A stretch of DNA of 18,805 nucleotides from Hyphomicrobiales bacterium. Lineage in GTDB: Bacteria > Pseudomonadota > Alphaproteobacteria > Rhizobiales > Xanthobacteraceae. The position numbers were made by a program, and so were the translations under genes. The notes beneath the pieces were generated by a model. The model saw only the letters and a program-made list of their open reading frames with translations, was not told the DNA's origin and made no database searches. This document shows positions 6,078-12,138 of the stretch, piece by piece. Every line of letters starts with the position of its first letter. Within the stretch, counting starts at the first letter, position 1. The DNA lies in contig JAHFPO010000027.1 in NCBI GenBank assembly GCA_023266695.1, forward strand, positions 1-18,805, read 5' to 3'.

Positions 6078-6375
6078 CTTGGCCCCCTGTTGCCTGAGCA
6101 GCGTTTGCTGCCGCTCTTTATTCAGCCGGACGCGAAGTCCGGCATGGGCGCGAGCATGCCGCCGACAATTGAATCGCATGCTAATGGGTTGGATGAACGA
6201 ATCCTGACCCGGCGCGGCTTTCTGCGGGCCGATTCAGGTTCGATTCAGCATCGGGATCGCGCAGCCAAAGCGACTCTTTCGGCGCGGAAAGAGAGCGGAA
6301 ACGATGCCGGGTGACGGAACGCTCACCATGCCCGCAGGCATTCCTTCGGCGGGTCCGATGCCGGCGACAGCTGGG
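6078..6375. other. Intergenic region without recognisable gene
   Basis: The 298 bases between the Sel1-like gene and the cysteine-rich protein gene hold no frame with convincing coding character and no good terminator. The part at 6180-6300 has two near-repeats of GATTCAGGTTC/GATTCAGCATC. It should contain the promoter of the Sel1-like gene, which I could not pin down. Confidence 0.5.
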
Positions 6376-6744
6376 TCAGGTGCTCGGCGGCGGCGCGAAG
6401 AAGCACTTGCGCGAGCCGCCCCATTGGCAGCGCCAATAGCGGCCGTCGGGCGACGGCTGAGCCTCGTCGAAGGGTACGATCTCCTCAAGGCTGCGCACGA
6501 AATAGCCCACCGAGGTCACGCTCACATCCCCTGACGCGAGTTCGAAGCAATCGCGCTCGCCGCAGCACAATTCGCCGGCCGCGTTCCGGTAGCCGCCGGT
6601 GTTGATCCATTCGGCCGGACCATGGGCGCGTGCGAGCGACAGCATCGCCACCGCTGCAATCGCTGCAACCGTGAGAAGCCTGATCTGGCCTGTGACCGGC
6701 ATGCGCCGACCCAGGCGGCGTGAAACGGTCTTGCTCGGGGCCAT
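6376..6744 (-). CDS. Secreted cysteine-rich protein of unknown function
   Basis: A 122-residue protein. The first 40 residues are a long signal sequence: a basic stretch (SRRLGRR), then a hydrophobic core (LLTVAAIAAVAMLSLA) and an ARA-HG cleavage site. The mature domain of about 82 residues has five cysteines at 60, 61, 66, 106 and 114 in the pattern GELCCGERDC ... YWRCQW ... RKCFF, with WINTGGYRN before and IVPFDEAQPSPDGRYW between. I recall small secreted proteins with this pattern in Bradyrhizobium relatives but no known function. The ATG at 6744 follows GGAG at a spacing of 7; ATGs at 6771 and 6702 are less well placed. A TTAA-N7-TTAA box lies 48 bp upstream. An odd cysteine number may permit metal binding or a dimer; this is speculation. 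Confidence 0.78.
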   Translation of the reverse strand: MAPSKTVSRRLGRRMPVTGQIRLLTVAAIAAVAMLSLARAHGPAEWINTGGYRNAAGELCCGERDCFELASGDVSVTSVGYFVRSLEEIVPFDEAQPSPDGRYWRCQWGGSRKCFFAPPPST

Positions 6745-6792
6745 TACCCGCTCCATCACGCGGGAAATCATCCCAAGGTGGGATTCGTTTCC

Positions 6793-6808
6793 TTAACAAT
6801 TCGTTAAC
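6793..6808. promoter_or_regulatory. Candidate CtrA-binding box TTAA-N7-TTAAC
   Basis: TTAACAATTCGTTAAC matches the full-length CtrA consensus of alphaproteobacteria (TTAA, 7 bp, TTAAC) and is also an inverted repeat. It sits 48 bp upstream of the start of the cysteine-rich secreted protein gene and after the end of the GST gene. A chance match is possible, but the site is AT-rich in a GC-rich intergenic region. Confidence 0.5.
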
Positions 6809-6891
6809 TATGATTCTCGCCCCGCAATCAAGGACTTCGCCCGTTCCCGCCGGCACGCCTGGCGAATCGGCGTGAGGCGATTCTGTGCGCG

Positions 6892-7710
6892 TCAAGTGCG
6901 CGCGCCCTGGGTGAACAGGATGCGCCAGGATTCCGTGTCCTTCTTGTTGCCGGGGGGGCTATAGCCTTCGACGGTGACGGCGAGCCCGCGCGCGGCAGCG
7001 GGCCGGGCTTCCAGTGCGTCGAGCCAGCGTTTCAGGTGCGGAAACTCGCCGATCACCTGTCCCTGCCGCTCCCACCGCCGCGCCCAGCCGAGACAGGCGA
7101 AGTCGGCAATCGAGAGCGGGCCTGCGAGATACTCGTGGCGTGCGAGCCGCTTGTTCATGATGCCATAGAGGCGGCGGCACTCGTTGGTGTAGCGGTTGAT
7201 CGCGTATTCGATCTGGTCCGGGGCATAGTGGCGGAAATGATGCGCCTGGCCCGCCATCGGCCCGAGGCCGCCCATCTGCCAGTGCAGCCATTCATCGACC
7301 CGCACGCGCTTGCGTTCGTAGGCGGGATAGAACCTGCCGGTCTTGCGGCCGAGATATTGCAGGATCGCGCCCGACTCGAACACCGAGATCGCCGAGCCGC
7401 TGGGGCCGTTGGGGTCGACGATCGCCGGAATGCGGTTGTTGGGAGAAATTTCCAGGAACTGGGATTCGAACTGTTCGCCTTTGCCGATGTTGACCGGCTT
7501 GACGACATAGGGAAGTCCGCACTCCTCCAACATGACGGTGATCTTGAGGCCGTTCGGCGTCGGCCAGAAATAGAGCACGATCGGCCCCTGCCGGATGTTC
7601 GCGCCGGTCTGCGCTCTCGAGCCGGTGAGCGTCTTCGCTGACGCGCGGAGTTTCGACTTCCTTCGCGTCTTACCGGAAGTTCGAGCCTTGGATTTCTTGG
7701 CGCGTGCCAT
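6892..7710 (-). CDS. Glutathione S-transferase (YfcG/Ure2p-like) with basic N-terminal tail
   Basis: A 272-residue protein. Residues about 45-125 form the thioredoxin-like domain (LYFWPTPNGLKITVMLEECGLPY, then the cis-Pro block NNRIPAIVDPNG and the glutathione-binding ESGAILQYLGRKTGRF). Residues about 130-255 form the helical domain, ending in LAGPLSIADFACLGWARRW and FPHLKRWLDALEARPA. The TPNG motif and the following sequence resemble the YfcG/nu-class enzymes, which act as disulphide reductases or peroxidases with glutathione. Unusual is a 44-residue N-terminal extension rich in Lys, Arg, Ser and Thr. The ATG at 7710 has GGAG at a spacing of 6; the GTG at 7713 is too close to it. Substrate unknown. 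It appears to be a single gene. Confidence 0.92.
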   Translation of the reverse strand: MARAKKSKARTSGKTRRKSKLRASAKTLTGSRAQTGANIRQGPIVLYFWPTPNGLKITVMLEECGLPYVVKPVNIGKGEQFESQFLEISPNNRIPAIVDPNGPSGSAISVFESGAILQYLGRKTGRFYPAYERKRVRVDEWLHWQMGGLGPMAGQAHHFRHYAPDQIEYAINRYTNECRRLYGIMNKRLARHEYLAGPLSIADFACLGWARRWERQGQVIGEFPHLKRWLDALEARPAAARGLAVTVEGYSPPGNKKDTESWRILFTQGART

Positions 7711-7834
7711 CACGGGCTCCGAGAGCGGGAGGTAAATGCGGCGTCGATTGCCTATTCAAACCACCAGCCCCGGAAATCCCCGAGCGAGATGCGATCATCC
7801 GGCGCAGTTACAGCGGTGCACGACACGCAAAGAA

Positions 7835-7864
7835 CTCCTGCGCCCGCCTGCGTGTATGCAGGAG
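7835..7864 (-). terminator. Possible terminator stem-loop after the DUF3597 gene
   Basis: CTCCTGC (7835-7841) pairs with GCAGGAG (7858-7864) across a 16-nt loop that may itself pair partly. It lies 57 nt downstream of the DUF3597 stop on the minus strand. No U tract follows, so this is a weak call. Confidence 0.35.
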
Positions 7865-7921
7865 ACCGGCGCCTGATCATTGAAGATGAACCAGTCGGAC
7901 TATCCGTGCCGCCTCACCGCC

Positions 7922-8266
7922 CTAGCGCTTGAGACTATCAGGTACCTTGCCGCCATTTTCGGCCAGCTTCTGAATGACTTGTTTGTGCAGCCACATATTC
8001 ATCTTGGCCGAATCGTTGGTGTCGCCGTCGTATTTCAGCTCCTTTGCGAGCTGTTTGCGCGCGCCAAGGCTGCTATCCAAATCGATAACCTTCATCAGAT
8101 CGACGATCGAATTCCGCCAATCGAGTTTTTCGGTTTTCTGCGCGGCGGCCTTGGTCAGAACCGCCTCCACATCCACGGCGGATGCGGCGGTTGGCGAAGT
8201 ACCGGGCACGCCGATTGCTTTTCCGGCGCCTAAGATCGCATTCATGATGCTTCCGAGGATACTCAT
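7922..8266 (-). CDS. DUF3597 domain protein (intact copy)
   Basis: A 114-residue protein that fits the DUF3597 family: N-terminal MSILGSIMNAILGAGKAIG (an amphipathic glycine-rich helix), a Pro/Ser/Ala linker, then the conserved domain from residue 31 with VDVEAVLTKAA, EKLDWRNSIVDLMKVIDLDSS, ARKQLAKELKYDGD and AKMNMWLHKQVIQKLAENGGKVPD. The family is widespread in Rhizobiales and often next to other small stress-type genes; its function is not known. The ATG at 8266 is preceded by AGGAG at a spacing of 7; the extension from 8314 is not family-like. Two decayed copies of the same domain lie about 2 and 3 kb away in this window, suggesting past duplication. Operon membership with the YidB-like gene is doubtful as 275 bp separate them. 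Confidence 0.9.
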   Translation of the reverse strand: MSILGSIMNAILGAGKAIGVPGTSPTAASAVDVEAVLTKAAAQKTEKLDWRNSIVDLMKVIDLDSSLGARKQLAKELKYDGDTNDSAKMNMWLHKQVIQKLAENGGKVPDSLKR

Positions 8267-8541
8267 CGCGTCGCTCCTATGGGCATGATTGGCCGATATT
8301 TCCCAGGTAATCACTGGATCGAAGTGAAGGATAGCAGTCTATTGGGTTTTCAGAATACGGCGAGTATCGCGGCGGGTGTTTTCGACGGCTCGATCATCGT
8401 GAACGAGTTTCGGAAAGTCGATTTGACCATTTTTCCCGGGCACTTGGACGCATTCCATCCATCGTGGTTGCTGCGCGGTCGTTTTCCACATCGCTGCCCG
8501 GCCGGTCGCGGCGATAACGCCGTGCAGCCGTCCTTTGTGAA

Positions 8542-8907
8542 TTACCTCGGCCGTTGCAGCTCGCCGTCCGGGCTCATCTGATCGATCGCCCCCGGCAGCT
8601 GCTTGGACAGGATATCGAGCGCCTGATCGACCGGAAGTCCCATCTTGCGGGCAATGTCCTGCACTTCCTTATTGCCGAGCGCTTCGCGGATCTGGTCCGG
8701 CGACACCGGAAGATTGCTGCCGTTGCCGAGCCAGGACGTAACTTGTTTGTCGAGGCCGGCTTCCTGCAGCTTTTGCAAGAGTCCGCTGACATTGCCGAGG
8801 TCCGTGTTCTGCAACACCTTGGACAGCACGCCCTCAAGGCTGCCTGACTGGACCTGGTCCAGCACGCCTTTCAACACGGTGCCGGCCAATTGATCGAATA
8901 GGCCCAT
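8542..8907 (-). CDS. YidB-like DUF937 protein
   Basis: A 121-residue protein of the YidB/DUF937 family: MGLFDQLAGTVLKGVLDQ at the start, a leucine-rich helical middle (LEGVLSKVLQNTDLGNVSGLLQKLQEAGLDKQVTSWL), then the typical GNGSNLPVSPDQIREALG and IARKMGLPVDQALDILSKQLPGAIDQMSPDG. The C-terminal helix-turn part is the best conserved block. Family function is unknown. I chose the ATG at 8907, which has GGAGG at a spacing of about 8, over the frame from 8931. GC and codon use are normal. It lies in a run of small single-gene units, possibly a stress-gene cluster; I see no shared promoter motif. Confidence 0.9.
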   Translation of the reverse strand: MGLFDQLAGTVLKGVLDQVQSGSLEGVLSKVLQNTDLGNVSGLLQKLQEAGLDKQVTSWLGNGSNLPVSPDQIREALGNKEVQDIARKMGLPVDQALDILSKQLPGAIDQMSPDGELQRPR

Positions 8908-9039
8908 CGTTCCGCCCTCCGTTCGCGCCAAGACTTTCTACCCGACATGCCGCGGCCCGGATGACCCGATTAGGGGGGAATGCGGACCCCATTTACATCC
9001 GCCCGATCCGGCGTGGCGAGACGTTGAAATGCAGCGAAC

Positions 9040-9402
9040 TTAACGCTTCTTCCGCTTCTTCCGCTTCTTCTTCATCCGCTTTGCCGCGGCTTCGAGCTTC
9101 TTCCGGCTGTTGCCCACGCGCTTGATCAGTTTGCGCACCGCTGCGGCCGTCATGCGGTGCTTGCGGGCGAAATAGGCGACTTCATGGGGCTGGTTCGCGG
9201 ACACCCTGGCCCGGTCGGCTTTGGCATGCCGCTTCAGCGCGGCATCGAGCTTCTTTCGGCTGTTGCCCACGCGCTTGATCAGTTTCCGCACCGCTGCGGG
9301 CGTGATGCCGTGTTTGCGGGCGTAGTAGGCGACTTCGTAACCTTCGCTTGCGGATACCCGGGCGCGGTCAGCCTTGCCACGCTTCCTCTTGTTGTCGGCC
9401 AT
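9040..9402 (-). CDS. Tandem DUF3606-like protein with lysine-rich tail
   Basis: A 120-residue basic protein made of two copies of a 51-residue unit, each starting KADRARVSA, followed by EVAYxARKHxxTxAAVRKLIKRVGNSRKKL. The DR-x-R-V/I-x ... YEV-x-Y-x-x-x-(H/F)G pattern is that of DUF3606, small proteins usually having one unit of about 60 residues. The helix-turn-helix-like TPAAVRKLIKRVG suggests DNA or RNA contact. The tail is almost pure Lys/Arg (KRMKKKRKKRKKR), like histone H1-type tails, so nucleic acid binding is likely but inferred. The two units are highly similar also at the nucleotide level (153-nt period), pointing to a recent duplication. The ATG at 9402 has AGGAG just upstream. DUF3606 function is not known. 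Confidence 0.85.
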   Translation of the reverse strand: MADNKRKRGKADRARVSASEGYEVAYYARKHGITPAAVRKLIKRVGNSRKKLDAALKRHAKADRARVSANQPHEVAYFARKHRMTAAAVRKLIKRVGNSRKKLEAAAKRMKKKRKKRKKR

Positions 9403-9498
9403 GTTCCTGTCTCCTTGAATCAAGATCTCGAAACTCGTTCATGCGGGCTCCCGAAGTCAATTCGCTTCTTGTGTCATCACGGGAATCCGCCCCGCGAG

Positions 9499-9713
9499 CT
9501 ATGTGGAGCGGCGAGCCGATAAATCGCGAATTTCGGTGAGCAGCTTCACCTCGGCGGAAACTTCGGGCGCCTTCGGCTTTGCTTCCTCCCGCCTTCTCAG
9601 TTTGTTCATCGCTCGGATGACGAGGAAGAGCACGAACGCGACGATCAAGAAATTGATACAGCGAGATCGACTACGTTTCCCCGCAACGCGAACTTCTTGA
9701 ACTCATCCAATAT
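9499..9713 (-). pseudogene. mscL: mscL remnant with internal deletion and frameshift
   Basis: On the minus strand, the N-terminal MscL sequence LDEFKKFALRGNVVDLAV is present from 9713, but its start codon is now ATA. At 9655-9659 it jumps, in another frame, to the second helix and tail: INFLIVAFVLFLVIRAMNKL, a charged Pro/Lys segment, then EVKLLTEIRDLSA and a TAG stop. Compared with E. coli MscL, about 60 codons are missing: nearly all of helix 1, the periplasmic loop and the start of helix 2. The mechanosensitive channel cannot be made. The retained parts are well preserved, so the deletion looks fairly recent. An intact mscL may exist elsewhere in the genome. Confidence 0.88.
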
Positions 9714-9769
9714 GGCGTTCGCCTAAGCTCCCGGTGACGAGCTGCGAGCCATGACAAGGGTCGCCAATC

Positions 9770-10009
9770 CTAGCTTCCCACCGCGTCGCTGACGCACTTC
9801 TTGGTGAAGCTATCCTTGGCGGCGCCAGTCAGCTTCTTGTCCATGGCGCCCTTGTCGCAGGACGCCTTGGCGTCATTCTCGCACTTGGTCATGAAGCTCG
9901 TCATGGCGGCGCCGGCGAGTTTCATGTTGCCGGCCTCGACCTTGCACGACGCCGCGAACGCGCTTCCCGCGACGAGCGAAAGGGCGGCGGCGAGTACAAT
10001 CGTTTTCAT
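9770..10009 (-). CDS. Small secreted PsiF-like protein
   Basis: A 79-residue protein with a Sec signal peptide (residues 1-20, AFA-AS). The mature part holds two related units, KLAGAAMTSFMTKCENDA (about 30-47) and KKLTGAAKDSFTKKCVSDA (about 58-76), each with one Cys preceded by a Phe-x-x-K/T-K pattern, plus cysteines at 22 and 51. This G/R-x-A-x-x-x-F-M-x-x-C pattern is that of PsiF-type repeats (phosphate-starvation-inducible periplasmic proteins). Many rhizobial proteins of this kind exist and none has a proven role. The ATG at 10009 follows AGGAG at a spacing of about 6. It is a single gene; regulation by phosphate is not supported, as I see no Pho box. Confidence 0.75.
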   Translation of the reverse strand: MKTIVLAAALSLVAGSAFAASCKVEAGNMKLAGAAMTSFMTKCENDAKASCDKGAMDKKLTGAAKDSFTKKCVSDAVGS

Positions 10010-10507
10010 GGCTTTTCTCCTGGGGTGGGTAAAATCTCAGGATCGACCCGTCGACTCGGAAGTCCGGTCGGCTTCTCAATCCTTCCAATCAGTATGCGCT
10101 GCGGATCGACGCAGTCAAGGGCGGCGGCTATGGCGGGTCCTTCGCGAGCGGTTTGCGCGCGGCGAAGCTGCGATCCAGGCCGAGAAGCCTCATCAGGCGA
10201 CGATCGACACTCGCCAATCGAGCTTATTCCCGTCATGATGACCTGTCCGACCATCTCCATCCCAATGCTGGAGCCGGTATTGGCCGCTCCGAAGTCCACT
10301 GGACTCTTGAAATAGAAACCGGCAAACTTTGCATAGATTGCAAAACGCCACGGGTGAAGAGCCTTTATCCGTGCCCGAGCGACGTTGGCCGGATTTCATC
10401 GAGCCCGGAAGTGCAACTCGACATTGATCGGAAGTTAAGGAGGATGCTCTTGACCGATTGTGAAACGGCCGGGAGGATCATCGGATCAGCAGCCAGGGAG
10501 TAGGGAA
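10010..10507. other. Intergenic region with DUF3597 relic, otherwise unassigned
   Basis: The 498 bases between the PsiF-like gene and the AEKKEK-repeat gene. Positions 10137-10225 are a decayed DUF3597 copy (listed separately). The rest (10230-10460) has moderate GC and no convincing frame in either strand. Promoters of the two divergent secreted-protein genes must lie here; no clear -35/-10 pair was found. Confidence 0.5.
10137..10225 (-). pseudogene. DUF3597 fragment, frameshifted (decayed copy 1)
   Basis: Read on the minus strand from 10225: KLDWRVSIV, then a one-base shift, then LMRLLGLDRSFAARKPLAKD. This aligns with EKLDWRNSIVDLMKVIDLDSSLGARKQLAKEL of the intact DUF3597 gene at 7922-8266. 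The nucleotides also match along the whole stretch. Both flanks of the domain are gone. It is a relic, not a gene. Confidence 0.8.
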
Positions 10508-11056
10508 ATGTACAAGCGAATGATCGTGGCGGCGTTATCTGCGGCAGCGTTCAGTTTCGTGCTGATCGCCGGACAGGCTCAGGCCCTCACCCGCAAGGAA
10601 TGCAACGACGAATGGAGTTCGTTGAGCGAGTCGAAGAAGGCCGCGGCCAAGAACAAGACCGCGTTCGTCAAGGACTGCATGGCAAAAGATGATGCGAAAG
10701 GGGCGAAGGCCGAAAAGAAAGAGAAGGCCGAAAAGAAAGAGAAGGCTGAGAAGGCTGAGAAGCAAGAGAAGGCCGAAAAGAAGGAAAAGGCCGAAAAGAA
10801 GGAAAAGGCCGAGAAGAAAGAGAAGGCGGAGAGAAAGAGTTCGGTGGGCGGCCCCGGCCAGCACGCGACCGAGGCTGAAGCGAAGCGCACTTGTCCCAGC
10901 GACAACGTCGTGTGGCTCAACACGAGATCCGGCATCTATCACTTCGCCGGCACTGCGGATTACGGCAAAACAAAGCAAGGCGCGTATATGTGCCAGCAAG
11001 AAGCCAATCGCGCTGGGCGCGCCGCCAAGGACGAGAAGCAGCCGTCGAAGAAATAA
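10508..11056 (+). CDS. Secreted protein with AEKKEK repeat and C-terminal WLNTRSGIYH domain
   Basis: A 182-residue protein. A Sec signal peptide covers residues 1-26 (AQA-LT). Residues 27-62 form a small module with two cysteines (KECNDEWSSL ... FVKDCMAKD) like PsiF-type units. Residues 68-110 are an 18-nt/6-aa repeat (AEKKEK, seven near copies, one shortened to AEK) predicted to be a long charged single helix. The C-terminal domain (about 115-172) has TCPSDNVVWLNTRSGIYHFAGTADYGKTKQGAYMCQQEA, a pattern I recall from small rhizobial secreted proteins of unknown role. The ATG at 10508 follows GGGAG/AGGGA. A strong terminator lies 36 bp after the stop. The helix could act as a spacer in the periplasm between two small domains. 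Confidence 0.85.
   Translation: MYKRMIVAALSAAAFSFVLIAGQAQALTRKECNDEWSSLSESKKAAAKNKTAFVKDCMAKDDAKGAKAEKKEKAEKKEKAEKAEKQEKAEKKEKAEKKEKAEKKEKAERKSSVGGPGQHATEAEAKRTCPSDNVVWLNTRSGIYHFAGTADYGKTKQGAYMCQQEANRAGRAAKDEKQPSKK
10709..10837 (+). repeat. 18-nt coding repeat (AEKKEK) in the secreted protein gene
   Basis: The units begin GCCGAAAAGAAAGAGAAG and run for about seven copies with silent changes between AAA/AAG and GAA/GAG. One copy is shortened to 9 nt, and one has Gln in place of Lys. The in-frame period suggests copy number can vary between strains without breaking the gene. Confidence 0.9.
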
Positions 11057-11091
11057 CTATCGAGCGGCAATACTCCCTCCTCAACAACGAA

Positions 11092-11122
11092 CCCCGCCTG
11101 AGGTGATTGGGCGGGGTTTTTT
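11092..11122 (+). terminator. Intrinsic terminator after the AEKKEK-repeat gene
   Basis: CCCCGCC (11092-11098) pairs with GGCGGGG (11110-11116) and is followed by TTTTTT (11117-11122). It lies 36 bp after the stop codon: a classical rho-independent terminator. Confidence 0.93.
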
Positions 11123-11125
11123 GTC

Positions 11126-11272
11126 AAGCCCGATTGGCTAAATTCAATCGTCGACCCAATGAAGATTCTCGAATTAGACGGCAGCCTTGCCGCACGCAAA
11201 CAGCTCGCTATGGAGCTGCAGTACACCGGCAGATTTGCCGCGATGAACCGCGCGGCGCCGTGTCCGGGATGA
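11126..11272 (+). pseudogene. DUF3597 fragment (decayed copy 2)
   Basis: On the plus strand this reads KPDWLNSIVDPMKILELDGS, then LAARKQLAMELQYTGRFAAMNRA and a stop. It matches the core of DUF3597 (KLDWRNSIVDLMKVIDLDSS and LGARKQLAKELKYDGD in the intact local copy). The N-terminal part, the C-terminal WLHKQV block and any start codon are absent. It begins only 3 bp after the T tract of the terminator and is in opposite orientation to the intact gene. Confidence 0.85.
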
Positions 11273-11294
11273 CGTTTACCTGACACTCAAGAAC

Positions 11295-12071
11295 TCAAGT
11301 CCGGCGCAGCGAAAAATACAGCTCACCCCCCAGGGCCGGAAACGCCGCGCCCCACAAGAGGTTCGCCCGCGCCCAGCTCTCGGTATTCTCAAGAAAGAGC
11401 CCGCTCCAGCGAACGAGGAACGTCCCGGCCAGGAGATCGACCGCGAACTCATTCCGCCGCGCAAATCGCCTGATGCGCCCGGGGGTGATCACCGACAGAT
11501 GCCGGTGAACTCGCACGTCCTGCAAGACGGTCCGATATTTTCTCCGCAACCACGGCTCATGAATGAGAGCCAGCACATCGGGCATCGTGGGCGAGCCGCC
11601 GATCATGATCGCGTCATCGTGCATCACCGCGCGCAAGCGAAGCATCGCCGCCTCCGGATCGAACAAATGCTCCAGAACATGGATCAGCACGACCGCGTCA
11701 TAGCGGCGGCCCCGCAAGTCGATGGAACGCTCGATATCGGCTTCGATGTAGTCGGTGTAGGGATAGCGTTCGAGCGTCGATGGCTGGACTTTCACGTCGA
11801 CGCCGTCCCAGCGCTCGATCCAGGATGGGAGACGAAAGCGTTCGCCCTCCTGCTTCGCCCCGCCCATGAAGCCGACCATCCTGCCGTCGCCGATGCCCAC
11901 TTCGAGCACCGACAACGGCTTGCCGAGCCGCGCATGCAGCTTCTCCAAGATCAGGCGCGGAAACCAGTAGCGCAGGAAGCGGATCGGATAGCGGGTGGTG
12001 ATCCCCTTCTCGAGGGCAGGGACGGTATCGAAGCCGTGGAGCGGCCAGCCGATGTGCTCGAACATTTTCAT
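11295..12071 (-). CDS. Class I SAM-dependent methyltransferase
   Basis: A 258-residue protein with a Rossmann methyltransferase fold: motif I SVLEVGIGDGRMVGFMGG (54-70), motif II region WDGVDVKV, and the YDAVVLIHVLEHLFDPEAAM block typical of Methyltransf_11/12-type (UbiG-like) enzymes. Downstream is a helical part with IHEPWLRRKYRTVLQDVRVHRHLSVITPGRIRRFARR. The substrate is not readable from sequence. The gene follows a GT39-like membrane glycosyltransferase by 67 bp in the same direction, so modification of a lipid-linked or surface glycan is a reasonable inference. Start: AGGGG lies only 2 bp before the ATG at 12071 but 8 bp before the ATG at 12065, so the shorter start (MFEHIGW) is equally likely. 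There is no sign of truncation. Confidence 0.85.
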   Translation of the reverse strand: MKMFEHIGWPLHGFDTVPALEKGITTRYPIRFLRYWFPRLILEKLHARLGKPLSVLEVGIGDGRMVGFMGGAKQEGERFRLPSWIERWDGVDVKVQPSTLERYPYTDYIEADIERSIDLRGRRYDAVVLIHVLEHLFDPEAAMLRLRAVMHDDAIMIGGSPTMPDVLALIHEPWLRRKYRTVLQDVRVHRHLSVITPGRIRRFARRNEFAVDLLAGTFLVRWSGLFLENTESWARANLLWGAAFPALGGELYFSLRRT

Positions 12072-12138
12072 CGCCCCTATTGAATGATCATCCAAACATT
12101 GACAAGCCGAAGATGGGGGGCAAACCGCGGGGCTCGGG

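Noticed and set aside
7036..7641. 201-residue open frame on the plus strand
   Set aside because: Antisense of the GST gene.
9040..9070. CTTCTTCCG microsatellite-like repeat as a regulatory element
   Set aside because: It encodes the Lys/Arg tail of the DUF3606-like protein; coding explains it.
10193..10399. Small minus-strand open frames upstream of the PsiF-like gene
   Set aside because: No ribosome site or recognisable family; they run over the frameshifted DUF3597 relic in a different frame.
10709..10837. CRISPR-like regular repeats
   Set aside because: The repeats are in-frame, contiguous without spacers and encode AEKKEK; no cas genes are present.
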